Made by a program: the position numbers and the translations under genes. The notes beneath the pieces were generated by a model. That model was not told the DNA's origin. It made no database searches and saw only the letters and a program-made list of their open reading frames with translations. Positions 53,337 through 61,911 of a DNA stretch of 64,000 nt are shown in pieces (position 1 is the stretch's first letter; each line of letters starts with the position of its first letter). Origin of the DNA: Prado023 sp964418695 (GTDB lineage Bacteria; Actinomycetota; Actinomycetes; S36-B12; CAIYMF01); assembly GCA_964418695.1 (NCBI GenBank), contig CAYQMN010000005.1, positions 1 to 64,000 on the forward strand, written 5' to 3'.

Positions 53337-54079
53337 GCGCGCGCCGCACCCCCGATCGCGAGGTCGTCCCGCCGGTGCAGCGGCTGCGGATCCGGTACGC
53401 GAAACGGGGTCCCCTGCGGTTCTCCTCGCACCGCGACTTCCAGCGCGCGCTCGAGCGGGCGCTGCGCCGCGCGGACGTGCCGATGGCCTACTCGGCCGGC
53501 TTCTCGCCCCATCCCCGGGTCTCGTACGCCAACGCAGCGCCGACCGGGGCGGCCAGCGAGGCGGAGTACGTGGAGATCGCGGTCGTGCGGCGATGCGACC
53601 CGGAAGCCGTCCGTGCGGCGCTGGACGAGGCCCTGCCGCCCGGACTTGACGTGGTCGACGTGGTCGAGGCGCACACGCCGGACCTGGTTGCCCGGCTGGA
53701 GGCGAGCCGCTGGCGCATCGAGCTGCGCGACGTCGCTGCCGCCGAGCTCGACGCGGCCTGGGAGCAGGTCTGGGCCGCGCCGGAGCTGCCCGTGCAGCGG
53801 CTCATGAAGCAGGGGATGCGCACGTTGGACCTGCGCCCCGCGCTCCTGGCCGGAGAGGTGTCGGCTGACCCGCATGGCGGCGGCGTCCTGGCGGTCACCA
53901 TCGCCAACGTCACGCCGACGGTCCGCCCCGACGAGCTGGTGGTCGCGCTGCGCGAGCTCGGGGGGCTGGGCGCGGGGGAGCCGGCCCGCTCGACCCGGGT
54001 GGCCCAAGGCCCGCTCGGCGAGGAGGGCACGGTCGGCGACCCGCTCGACCTCGACCGCCAGGCCCCCGCCCCGGCCTGA
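53333..54079 (+). CDS. TIGR03936 family DUF2344 radical SAM-associated protein
   Basis: 248-residue partner of the upstream radical SAM protein. It has the RLRIRYAKRGPLRFSSHRDFQRALERALRRA start and AYSAGFSPHPRVSYANA motif of DUF2344. GTG start overlaps the radical SAM stop, so the two are coupled. It may bind the substrate of the partner; inferred. Confidence 0.9.
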   Translation: MSARRTPDREVVPPVQRLRIRYAKRGPLRFSSHRDFQRALERALRRADVPMAYSAGFSPHPRVSYANAAPTGAASEAEYVEIAVVRRCDPEAVRAALDEALPPGLDVVDVVEAHTPDLVARLEASRWRIELRDVAAAELDAAWEQVWAAPELPVQRLMKQGMRTLDLRPALLAGEVSADPHGGGVLAVTIANVTPTVRPDELVVALRELGGLGAGEPARSTRVAQGPLGEEGTVGDPLDLDRQAPAPA

Positions 54080-54477
54080 CCGGGCGACGCCCCGACGGTG
54101 TGACTCGGCCAGCCGCCGGGGGGCGGGTGCGCGCAGGAAAGGGCCGGGAACCGGGCTTCCTGTGACATAATCCGCCTAGTTGACCGGACCGGGAACACTC
54201 GGATTCGATCGACCCGCGTTCGGTGCGTCGCTGTTCGACAGTCGCCCTCGTGCCGCCTGCCCGGGCAGGCACGGGCTGATCGTCGGACGCGACCACGTGC
54301 TGCCGCGCTTCGGCCGCGCGTGGGCCGTACCCCTCGCGGAGCCCGAGGCTCACGCACGATCCACGTGCGGGCCGCGGGTCACCAAGGAGACTTTGCCGGG
54401 GGCGCGCGACGCGTGGTTCCGGCCATACGCAGGGTGCTGCGCACGCGTTGGCTGTGCCGTACCCGTGAGGAGACCGC
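54080..54477 (+). promoter_or_regulatory. Long leader region of the RNase E/G gene
   Basis: 398 bp with no gene. A -10-like CATAAT (54166-54171) would start a leader of about 300 nt. The leader has a perfect 16-bp palindrome, GCCTGCCCGGGCAGGC (54255-54270). In E. coli the rne leader mediates feedback by RNase E; similar control is plausible here. Confidence 0.45.
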
Positions 54478-57400
54478 ATGGTCGACGTGCACGAGATCCA
54501 GCACGACAATCACGAAGCAGCGGCCGAGGTCGTCGAGTCGGCTGTCGACCCCGCCGCGAGCGCCGAGCGCGCCGACGCGCTTGAGGGCCGGGCCCAGGGC
54601 GCGAACGAGCCGGAGGACGCACAGGACGAGGCCGCAGCCGATTCCGGCGAGGGCGAGGGCGCCGTCGAGGGTGAGGCCGCCGATTCCGGCGGGGGCGAGG
54701 GCGCCGACGAGGGCGAGGCCGCCGATTCCGGCGGGGGCGAGGGCGCCGTCGAGGGCGAGGCCGCCGATTCCGGCGACGGCCAGGGCGCCGTCGAGGGTGA
54801 GGCCGCCGATTCCGGCGGGGGCGAGGGCGCCGACGAGGGCGAGGCCGCCGATTCCGGCGACGGCCAGGGCGCCGACGAGGGCGAGGCCGCCGATTCCGGC
54901 GACGGCCAGGGCACCGACGAGGGCGAGGCCGCCGATTCCGGCGACGGCCAGGGCACCGACGAGGGCGAGGCAGCCGACGCCGACGAGGGCGAGGGGGAAG
55001 GCGAAGCCGCCGACGAGGGCGAAGCCGTCGCGCCCGAGCCGCAGGACGATCCCGACGTCCAGGCGCAGCCGGCTGAGTCGGGCGACCCGGTCGCTCCCGA
55101 GGCCGCCGGCGAGCAGCCTGTTCGCGCGCCGCGCCGCTCGCGCCGCTCGGCCAGCCGACCCGCCGGGCCGCCGATCCACGTCGAGCCCACCGAGCCGGCT
55201 GCCGAGAGTGGGCAGACGTCCTCCGCGCAGACCGCGTCCGCGACCGCCGCGATCGACCCTGCAGAGCCGACCCGCTCCGAGACGGAGGGCGCGGCCGAGC
55301 TGGTCGCCGAGTCGGGGCTCGCCGAGCCCAGTCCGGCTCAGGCCGCCGTCCGCGGACCCGCCGCCGACTCTGCGACCGCCGCCGCCGAGCCCGCGGCCCC
55401 GGTCCGCCGGCATCGCCGTGCCACCCGCGGTGTCACCACCGTCGCCTTCTCCGCCACCGCGCAGGAGGAGCCGGTCGCCGTGGTCGCACCCGTCGGGGCA
55501 CCCGCGCTGGCTCTGTTCCAGCCCGCGGACGAGTCCCAGGCGGCGCCCCGCAAGCGCAAGCGCGCCGCCGCGAAGAAGAAGACCACCGAGGCTGCCGCAG
55601 CCGAGGGCGCTGCTGCCGAGGGCGCCGACGCAGGGGCCACCGCGTCCGCTCCCGGCAACGGTCAGCCCACCGCCGACGGCGGCACCACCCCGGATGTGAC
55701 TCCGGAATCCACCGACCCCGGTGTCACCGCCGACGCCGACGCCGACCGGCCCGAGGACCGAGAGCCGACCGCCGCCGCCGACGCGGACGAGTCCGCCGAC
55801 GACGCCGTTGCCGACGACGGTTCCGACGACGAGACCGGCCCGCGCCGGCGCCGGCGCCGTGGTGGTCGCCGCCGTCGCCGGCCCAGCGCAGGCGCGGACG
55901 CCGAGTCCGACGAGCCGTCCACCGACGATGCCGAGGCTGAGAGCGCACAGGACGCAGAGAGCGCACAGGGCGCCGAGAGCGCCGGAGCCGATTCGGAGGG
56001 GTCCGACGACGACGACGCTGTCGCCGCGGAGGGCAACGGATCCAAGCGCCGTCGCCGTCGTCGGCGCCGCGCGGGGGTCTCCGAGGAGATGGAGGATCTC
56101 TCCTCCGACGATGTGAAGACTGTGGTGAAGGTCCGCGAGGGCCGGCGCACCTCGACGCCCACCGACGAGATCACCGCGGTCCGCGGCTCGGCCCGGATCG
56201 AGGCCAAGAAGCAGCGTCGCCGCGACGGCCGTGAGGCCGGGCGCCGCCGCGCGCCGATCCTGACCGAGGCCGAGTTCCTGGCACGCCGCGAGTCGGTCAA
56301 GCGGGTGATGTGCGTGCGCGAGTTCGGCGGGCGCACGCAGATCGCCGTCCTCGAGGACGGGGTGCTGGCCGAGCACTACGTGAGCCGCCAGCAGGCCGCG
56401 TCCATGGTCGGCAACGTGTACCTGGGCCGGGTGCAGAACGTGCTGCCCTCGATGGAGGCTGCGTTCGTCGACATCGGGCGCGGGCGCAACGCCGTGCTGT
56501 ACGCCGGCGAGGTCAACTGGGACGCCGCCGGCTTGGACGGCCAGCCCAAGCGCATCGAGTTCGCGCTGAAGTCCGGTGACCCCGTGCTCGTGCAGGTCAC
56601 CAAGGAGCCCATCGGGCACAAGGGTGCCCGGCTGACCAGCCAGATCTCGCTGCCCGGACGCTACGTGGTCTACGTGCCTGAGGGCTCGATGACCGGCATC
56701 TCGCGCAAGCTGCCCGACACCGAGCGCGCCCGGCTCAAGTCGGTGCTCAAGGAGGTGGTCCCGGCGGGGGCCGGCGTCATCGTGCGCACGGCCGCCGAGG
56801 GCGCTACCGAGGAGCAGCTGACCGCCGACGTCCAGCGCCTGACCGCGCAGTGGGCCGAGATCAGCAAGAAGGCACGCACCGCCTCGCCGCCGACCCTGCT
56901 CTACGGCGAGCCCGACCTGGCGATCAAGGTCGCCCGCGACATCTTCAACGAGGACTTCGAGGAGTTGATCGTCCAGGGCGACGGCACCTTCACGGCCCTG
57001 TCGGACTACGTCGGCTGGGTCGCCCCGGACCTGCTGGGCAAGCTGTCGAAGTGGGTCGAGCCGACCGATCTCTACAAGGCGCACCGGATCGACGAGCAGC
57101 TGGCCAAGGCGCTGGACCGCAAGGTCTGGCTGCCCTCCGGTGGCTCGCTGGTGATCGACCGCACCGAGGCGATGACGGTGGTCGACGTGAACACCGGCAA
57201 GTTCACCGGCCAGGGCGGCAATCTGGAAGAGACCGTCACCAAGAACAACCTGGAGGCGGCCGAGGAGATCGTGCGCCAGCTCCGGCTGCGCGACATCGGC
57301 GGGATCATCGTCGTGGACTTCATCGACATGGTTCTGGAGAGCAACCGCGACCTCGTGCTGCGCCGCCTCCTGGAGTGCCTGGGCCGCGACCGCACCCGCC

Positions 57401-58032
57401 ATCAGGTCGCCGAGGTGACGTCGCTGGGTCTGGTCCAGATGACGCGCAAGCGGATCGGCCAGGGGCTGCTGGAGGTCTTCTCCACGCCGTGCGAGCACTG
57501 CGGCGGGCGTGGCCACGTCGTGCACACGGAGCCGATCGGCGTCGACCCGCAGGTCGACGAGCCTCAGGTGCGCGGCGGACGGGATCGGGGGCGCTCCCGG
57601 GGCGCTCGTCAGACGGCGCCGGCCGCCCCGGTCCACCTCGGCGGCCGGCAGACTGGCAAGACCCCGCCGCCGCCGAAGTTCGACGAGTTCGGTCACATCG
57701 ACCACTCCGGGGAGGCGCAGGCCGCGGAGGGCGCGCCGCACGGCGAGGCTGGGCACGGCGAGGCTGGGCAGGACGAGGCTGGGCACGGCGAGGAATCGGC
57801 GGCTGTCGAGCCGACCGAGTCCGTCGAGCCGACCGAGTCCGTCGAGCCGACCGAGTCCGTCGAGCCGATCGAGTCCGTCGAGCCGATCGAGTTCGAGGGG
57901 GACCTGGGTCCGGTCGAGCACGACGTCGAGGACGTGGCCGGCGCGGTCACAACCGAGGCCGGTGCGGACGCAACCGAGGCCGTCGAGCAGCCCGTCGAGG
58001 ACCCCGCCCACCTGGACCGCGAGGCCGTCTAG
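54478..58032 (+). CDS. rne: RNase E/G family ribonuclease
   Basis: 1184-residue endoribonuclease that starts mRNA decay and matures rRNA. The N-terminal 600 residues are disordered: acidic repeats of about 15 residues (GEAADSGDGQGADE, residues 55-195), Ala/Glu/Asp-rich DNA and two Arg runs near 456 and 523. The catalytic part (about 605-1030) has the S1 domain (GNVYLGRVQNVLPSMEAAFVD), the metal-binding acids in VVDVNTGK and VVDFIDM, and a zinc-link CEHC near 1005. A C-terminal tail holds VEPTES repeats. GAGGAG lies before the ATG. Arrangement with a long N-terminal extension is the actinobacterial type. Confidence 0.94.
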   Translation: MVDVHEIQHDNHEAAAEVVESAVDPAASAERADALEGRAQGANEPEDAQDEAAADSGEGEGAVEGEAADSGGGEGADEGEAADSGGGEGAVEGEAADSGDGQGAVEGEAADSGGGEGADEGEAADSGDGQGADEGEAADSGDGQGTDEGEAADSGDGQGTDEGEAADADEGEGEGEAADEGEAVAPEPQDDPDVQAQPAESGDPVAPEAAGEQPVRAPRRSRRSASRPAGPPIHVEPTEPAAESGQTSSAQTASATAAIDPAEPTRSETEGAAELVAESGLAEPSPAQAAVRGPAADSATAAAEPAAPVRRHRRATRGVTTVAFSATAQEEPVAVVAPVGAPALALFQPADESQAAPRKRKRAAAKKKTTEAAAAEGAAAEGADAGATASAPGNGQPTADGGTTPDVTPESTDPGVTADADADRPEDREPTAAADADESADDAVADDGSDDETGPRRRRRRGGRRRRRPSAGADAESDEPSTDDAEAESAQDAESAQGAESAGADSEGSDDDDAVAAEGNGSKRRRRRRRRAGVSEEMEDLSSDDVKTVVKVREGRRTSTPTDEITAVRGSARIEAKKQRRRDGREAGRRRAPILTEAEFLARRESVKRVMCVREFGGRTQIAVLEDGVLAEHYVSRQQAASMVGNVYLGRVQNVLPSMEAAFVDIGRGRNAVLYAGEVNWDAAGLDGQPKRIEFALKSGDPVLVQVTKEPIGHKGARLTSQISLPGRYVVYVPEGSMTGISRKLPDTERARLKSVLKEVVPAGAGVIVRTAAEGATEEQLTADVQRLTAQWAEISKKARTASPPTLLYGEPDLAIKVARDIFNEDFEELIVQGDGTFTALSDYVGWVAPDLLGKLSKWVEPTDLYKAHRIDEQLAKALDRKVWLPSGGSLVIDRTEAMTVVDVNTGKFTGQGGNLEETVTKNNLEAAEEIVRQLRLRDIGGIIVVDFIDMVLESNRDLVLRRLLECLGRDRTRHQVAEVTSLGLVQMTRKRIGQGLLEVFSTPCEHCGGRGHVVHTEPIGVDPQVDEPQVRGGRDRGRSRGARQTAPAAPVHLGGRQTGKTPPPPKFDEFGHIDHSGEAQAAEGAPHGEAGHGEAGQDEAGHGEESAAVEPTESVEPTESVEPTESVEPIESVEPIEFEGDLGPVEHDVEDVAGAVTTEAGADATEAVEQPVEDPAHLDREAV

Positions 58033-58050
58033 CCCGAACCACGGATCGCC

Positions 58051-58066
58051 CCGCCTGAGGCGGTTT
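58051..58066 (+). terminator. Short hairpin after rne
   Basis: CCGCC-TGA-GGCGG followed by TTT, 19 bp after the rne stop. It overlaps the -35 box of the rplU promoter, so the two signals share DNA. Confidence 0.5.
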
Positions 58067-58093
58067 GACCGACGGCGAGGCGATCCGTACCCT
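58065..58093 (+). promoter_or_regulatory. Promoter of rplU-rpmA
   Basis: -35 TTGACC (58065-58070), 17-bp spacer, -10 TACCCT (58088-58093). The mRNA leader would be about 85 nt. Confidence 0.7.
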
Positions 58094-58100
58094 TGACAGA

Positions 58101-58113
58101 GGCGCTTTGCGCC
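58101..58113 (+). other. Hairpin in the rplU leader
   Basis: GGCGC-TTT-GCGCC at the very 5' end of the predicted transcript. A structured L21 leader used for autoregulation is possible. Confidence 0.35.
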
Positions 58114-58184
58114 ACAAGCTTGTTCGCGCCCGCGAGTCGGGCCCAGCCGATCCGGGCAGCAGCCCGACAACAGGAGTGCCACCC

Positions 58185-58499
58185 GTGTACGCCATCGTTC
58201 GCTCCGGCGGTCGCCAGGAGAAGGTCGCCGTGGGCGACGTCATCGAGACCGACCGCGTCTCCGGTGAGCCCGGCGACGTCGTCGCCCTGCCCGTGCTCCT
58301 CCTGGTCGACGGCCCGACCGTGACCTCGGCCGCCCAGGAGCTGGCCGGCGCGTCGGTCTCCGCCGAGGTGCTCGAGCACACCAAGGGCCCGAAGATCCAC
58401 ATCTTCAAGTACAAGAACAAGACCGGCTACCGCCGCCGTCAGGGCCATCGTCAGGCCCTGACCAAGCTGCGCGTGACCGGCATCGAGAGCGGGAAGTGA
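58185..58499 (+). CDS. rplU: 50S ribosomal protein L21
   Basis: 104 residues, full length. VYAIVRSGGRQEKVAVGDVI start, KGPKIHIFKYKNKTGYRRRQGHRQ near residue 65 binds 23S rRNA. GTG start with AGGAG 8 nt upstream. Paired with L27 and ObgE as in most bacteria. Confidence 0.97.
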   Translation: MYAIVRSGGRQEKVAVGDVIETDRVSGEPGDVVALPVLLLVDGPTVTSAAQELAGASVSAEVLEHTKGPKIHIFKYKNKTGYRRRQGHRQALTKLRVTGIESGK

Positions 58500-58502
58500 C
58501 TC

Positions 58503-58763
58503 ATGGCTCACAAGAAGGGTGCGTCCAGCACCAGGAACGGTCGTGACTCCAACGCGCAGCGCCTGGGCGTGAAGCGGTTCGGTGGCCAGGTCGTGAAGGC
58601 CGGCGAGATCATCCTTCGCCAGCGCGGCACGCACTTCCACCCCGGCGCCAACGTCGGCCGTGGCGGCGACGACACGCTGTTCGCGCTGTCCGCCGGTGCG
58701 GTCGAGTTCGGCACCGCCCGTGGCCGCCGCGTGGTCAACGTGGTCGAGGTCCCGGCTGGCTGA
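58503..58763 (+). CDS. rpmA: 50S ribosomal protein L27
   Basis: 86 residues starting MAHKKGASSTRNGRDSNAQ, the flexible N terminus that reaches the peptidyl transferase centre; no cleaved extension. RQRGTHFHPGANVGRGGDDT near residue 38. Three bases after rplU. A strong hairpin terminator follows. Confidence 0.97.
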   Translation: MAHKKGASSTRNGRDSNAQRLGVKRFGGQVVKAGEIILRQRGTHFHPGANVGRGGDDTLFALSAGAVEFGTARGRRVVNVVEVPAG

Positions 58764-58785
58764 AGGGCCAGCACGAAGCGTCGAG

Positions 58786-58813
58786 GAGGCGGGCCCGGAT
58801 TCGGGTCCGCCTC
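58786..58813 (+). terminator. Terminator of rplU-rpmA
   Basis: A 12-bp stem with one G-T pair: GAGGCGGGCCCG / CGGGTCCGCCTC, loop GATT. No T run follows, as is usual in actinobacteria. Confidence 0.75.
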
Positions 58814-58873
58814 TCGCGCTGTCCGGGGTCTCCGCGGGGACAATGACGCACGATGCGCAGGGAGTGGTAGGCA

Positions 58874-60430
58874 ATGGCGACGTTCGTCGATCGGGTGGTG
58901 GTCCACGCGACCGCCGGTGACGGTGGTCATGGCTGTGCGTCCGTGCACCGGGAGAAGTTCAAGCCGCTGGGCGGTCCTGACGGGGGCAACGGCGGGCGCG
59001 GCGGGGACGTCGTCCTGTTCGCCGACCCCGGTACGCCGAGCCTGCTGGAGTTCCACCACTCGCCGCACCGGCGCGCCGCCGGCGGGGCGGCCGGCCAGGG
59101 CGACCACCGCAACGGGGCCAACGGGTCCGACGTGGTGCTCAGCGTCCCGGTCGGCACCGTCGTCACCCTGAGCGGGGAGACCCTGGCGGACCTGCCCGTG
59201 GCCGGCGCCTCGGTCGTGATCGCGCGCGGTGGGCGCGGCGGCCTGGGCAACGCGGCGCTCGCGTCGTCGCGGCGCAAGGCTCCGGGGTTCGCGCTGTTGG
59301 GCGAGCCCGGCGAGGACGCGACGGTCACCCTGGAGCTCAAGTCGGTCGCCGACATCGGGCTGATCGGGTTCCCGAGCGCGGGCAAGTCCTCGCTGGTCGC
59401 GGCCATGTCCGCGGCCCGCCCGAAGATCGCCGACTACCCGTTCACGACGCTTGTGCCCAACCTGGGCGTGGTCACCGCCGGATCGACCGTGTTCACCGTC
59501 GCCGACGTGCCCGGCCTGATCCCGGGCGCCTCGCAGGGCCGCGGCCTCGGGCTGGAGTTCCTTCGTCATGTGGAGCGGTGCGCGGCGCTGGTCCACGTCC
59601 TGGACTGCGCCACCCTGGAGCCGGGGCGCGACCCGCTCACCGACCTGGACGTGATCGAGGCCGAGCTGGCCCACTACGGCGGCCTGGCGGACCGGCCCCG
59701 GCTGGTGGCCCTGAACAAGGCCGACGTCCCCGAGGCGCGCGACCTGGCCGAGCTGGTCCGGGCCGATCTCGAGGCGCGTGGGCTGGAGGTCTTCGTCATC
59801 TCGGCGGTCTCGCACGAGGGGCTGCGCGAGCTGGGGTTCGCGATGGCCCGGCTGGTCGCCGCCCAGCGCGCCGCCACCCCGCAGGCGCAGGCGCAGCGCA
59901 TCGTGATCCGCCCGATGGCCGTGGACGACTCCGGGTTCGAGGTGGTCCGCGAGGGCCGGGCGTTCCGGGTGCGCGGCGAGCGGCCGATGCGCTGGGTGCG
60001 CCAGACCGACTTCTCCAACGACGAGGCGGTCGGCTATCTGGGCGACCGGCTGGCCCGGCTGGGCGTCGAGGACGAGCTGGTCCGCCTGGGCGCGACCGCC
60101 GGCGACGAGGTGCGGATCGGCCCCGAGGACGACTCGGTCGTCTTCGACTTCCAGCCCACCGTCCGGGCGGCCGGGCCCGGTCCGCGTGGGCAGGACCGCC
60201 GGATCGAGGCCCCCACCGCGCGGGTCCACGGGCGCACCCGCGAGGAGCTGGCGGCAGGCGAGGACCCCGAGGCCGGGTGGGCGTACGACCCGGTCGACGA
60301 GGGTCCCAGCAGCCCCCGCCGGCACGGCCCGGTGCGCCGCGGGCGCGGGGCGGGGGCGTCGGCGGCGCAGGGTGATGCCCCCTCGGCGGAGAATGCCGAC
60401 GGCTCCGCCGACTCCGAGAGCACGCGATGA
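58874..60430 (+). CDS. obgE: GTPase ObgE/CgtA
   Basis: 518-residue ribosome-assembly GTPase. N-terminal glycine-rich OBG fold (HATAGDGGHGC, PDGGNGGRGGDV), G domain with GFPSAGKSSL (P-loop, near residue 165), DVPGLIPGAS and NKAD, then the OCT domain (about 335-415). A C-terminal tail of about 90 charged residues is extra relative to E. coli. GGAGTGG precedes the ATG. The stop overlaps proB (ATGA). Confidence 0.96.
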   Translation: MATFVDRVVVHATAGDGGHGCASVHREKFKPLGGPDGGNGGRGGDVVLFADPGTPSLLEFHHSPHRRAAGGAAGQGDHRNGANGSDVVLSVPVGTVVTLSGETLADLPVAGASVVIARGGRGGLGNAALASSRRKAPGFALLGEPGEDATVTLELKSVADIGLIGFPSAGKSSLVAAMSAARPKIADYPFTTLVPNLGVVTAGSTVFTVADVPGLIPGASQGRGLGLEFLRHVERCAALVHVLDCATLEPGRDPLTDLDVIEAELAHYGGLADRPRLVALNKADVPEARDLAELVRADLEARGLEVFVISAVSHEGLRELGFAMARLVAAQRAATPQAQAQRIVIRPMAVDDSGFEVVREGRAFRVRGERPMRWVRQTDFSNDEAVGYLGDRLARLGVEDELVRLGATAGDEVRIGPEDDSVVFDFQPTVRAAGPGPRGQDRRIEAPTARVHGRTREELAAGEDPEAGWAYDPVDEGPSSPRRHGPVRRGRGAGASAAQGDAPSAENADGSADSESTR

Positions 60431-61746
60431 CCACGCCCAGGTCCGCGTCCCCCTGGGACCAGATCCGCGACGCCCGCCGGGTGGTCGTCAAGGTCGGCTC
60501 GTCGTCGCTGACCCGGCGCGCCGGTGCGGTCGCGGGGACGCCCGGAGATGACCGCGGCACCGCCGGGTCGAACGGTTCCGCCAACGGCACGGCGAAGGGT
60601 GCCGGCGCCGCCGCCAAGGCTCGCGCAGCCGAGCGCCGCACCGGGGGCTCGGCCTCCGCCCTCGGCGCAGCGGGGGAGCGCCAGTCCGTGCTGGCCGGGG
60701 TCTCTGCCGGGATCGACGTGGGTCGGGTGGTCGCGCTGGTCGATGCGCTGTCCGAGGCGGGCCGGCGGGGGGCGGACCTGGTCCTGGTCTCCTCGGGCGC
60801 GATCGCGACCGGCATCGCTCCGCTCGGCCTGCGCCGCCGGCCCCGCGACCTGGCCTCCGCCCAGGCGGCTGCCTCGGTCGGCCAGGGCATCCTCATGGCG
60901 CATTACCACGACGCGTTCGCCCGGCACGGCCGCACGGTCGGCCAGGTGCTGCTGACCGCCGACGACCTCATCCGGCGTGCCCACTACGGCAACGCCCGGC
61001 GCACGCTGGATCGGCTGCTGGAGCTCGACGTCGTCCCCGTCATCAACGAGAACGACACGGTGGCCACCGCGGAGATCCGGTTCGGCGACAACGACCGGCT
61101 CGCGGCGCTGGTCGCCCATCTGGTGCGCGCCGACGCGTTGATCATGCTCTCCGACGTCGACGGTCTCTACGACGCGCCGCCGAACCGCGACGGTGCGCAG
61201 CTGATCTCGCAGGTGTCCTCGACCGCCGACCTGGCGGCCATCACGGTCGGGGGAGTGGGCTCCTCCGGGGTCGGCTCCGGCGGCATGACCACCAAGATCG
61301 AGGCGGCCCGGATCGCCACGGAGGCCGGCATCCCAGTGGTCCTGACCTCCGCCGACAACGCTGCGGCCGCCCTTGCGGGCCGGCCGGTGGGCACGTTCTT
61401 CCACGCCACCGGCGACCGCTCGGCCTCTCGGCTGCTCTGGCTCGCGCACGCGACCGCCAGTCTCGGCGAGGTGCACCTGGACCAGGGTGCGGTCGAGGCC
61501 GTGGTCAACCGGGGCGCCTCGTTGCTGCCCGCCGGGATCACCCAGGTGGTGGGGGCCTTCGTGGCCCGCGACCCGGTGGACCTGGTCGGCCCCGACGGGG
61601 CGGTGATCGGCCGCGGGCTGGTCGGGTTCGACGCCGCCGAGCTGCCCGCGCTGCTGGGCCGCTCGACGCGCGAGCTGGCCGCCACGCTGGGCCCGGAGTA
61701 CGAGCGCGAGGTCGTCCACCGCGACGACCTGGTGCTCCTGCGCTGA
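60427..61746 (+). CDS. proB: Glutamate 5-kinase
   Basis: 439-residue first enzyme of proline synthesis. Kinase motifs VVVKVGSSSLT, VSSGAIATGIAPLGL and VPVINENDTVA, and a C-terminal PUA domain (ASLLPAGITQVVGAF). About 65 extra residues of Ala/Gly/Ser-rich sequence (residues about 32-96) sit right after the first beta-strand and account for the large size. The start overlaps obgE. The product is used by ProA, encoded 165 bp on. Confidence 0.95.
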   Translation: MTTPRSASPWDQIRDARRVVVKVGSSSLTRRAGAVAGTPGDDRGTAGSNGSANGTAKGAGAAAKARAAERRTGGSASALGAAGERQSVLAGVSAGIDVGRVVALVDALSEAGRRGADLVLVSSGAIATGIAPLGLRRRPRDLASAQAAASVGQGILMAHYHDAFARHGRTVGQVLLTADDLIRRAHYGNARRTLDRLLELDVVPVINENDTVATAEIRFGDNDRLAALVAHLVRADALIMLSDVDGLYDAPPNRDGAQLISQVSSTADLAAITVGGVGSSGVGSGGMTTKIEAARIATEAGIPVVLTSADNAAAALAGRPVGTFFHATGDRSASRLLWLAHATASLGEVHLDQGAVEAVVNRGASLLPAGITQVVGAFVARDPVDLVGPDGAVIGRGLVGFDAAELPALLGRSTRELAATLGPEYEREVVHRDDLVLLR

Positions 61747-61780
61747 GCCCAGCCTTCGCGTTCAGACCCGACCCCGCGTC

Positions 61781-61799
61781 GGTCGAGCTTGTCCAGACC
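61781..61799. repeat. Dispersed extragenic repeat (GGTCTCGAC-type)
   Basis: GGTCGAGCTTGTCCAGACC, a copy of the 3926-3945 family in inverse orientation with one mismatch, 34 bp after proB. Confidence 0.5.
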
Positions 61800-61812
61800 C
61801 TTCGCCATCCGG

Positions 61813-61879
61813 CTCTGTGGTCAGGATCCGACACAGGGGCGTCGAAGACCGACACCAGTGACGGATTTCGACCACGGAG
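61813..61879. repeat. 67-bp palindromic element, copy 3
   Basis: Shares both ends (CTCTGTGGTCAGGATCCGACA and GATTTCGACCACGGAG) and length with 50078-50144; the centre is diverged. It ends 20 bp before the proA -10 box. Confidence 0.75.
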
Positions 61880-61899
61880 TTGCCCGCGCCGGCGCGGGC

Positions 61900-61905
61900 T
61901 ACCCT
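61900..61905 (+). promoter_or_regulatory. Candidate -10 of leaderless proA transcript
   Basis: TACCCT, then 6 nt, then the ATG at 61912; no Shine-Dalgarno sequence. The upstream 67-bp element fills the -35 region. Confidence 0.45.
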
Positions 61906-61911
61906 GGGCGC

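Noticed and set aside
54379..58182. 1267-codon antisense frame opposite rne
   Set aside because: It is the complement of the repeat-rich rne coding strand; the plus-strand frame carries S1, catalytic and zinc-link motifs.
61789..61911. Longer ProA starting at 61789
   Set aside because: The added part is a translation of the 67-bp palindromic element, and the -10 box lies after it.
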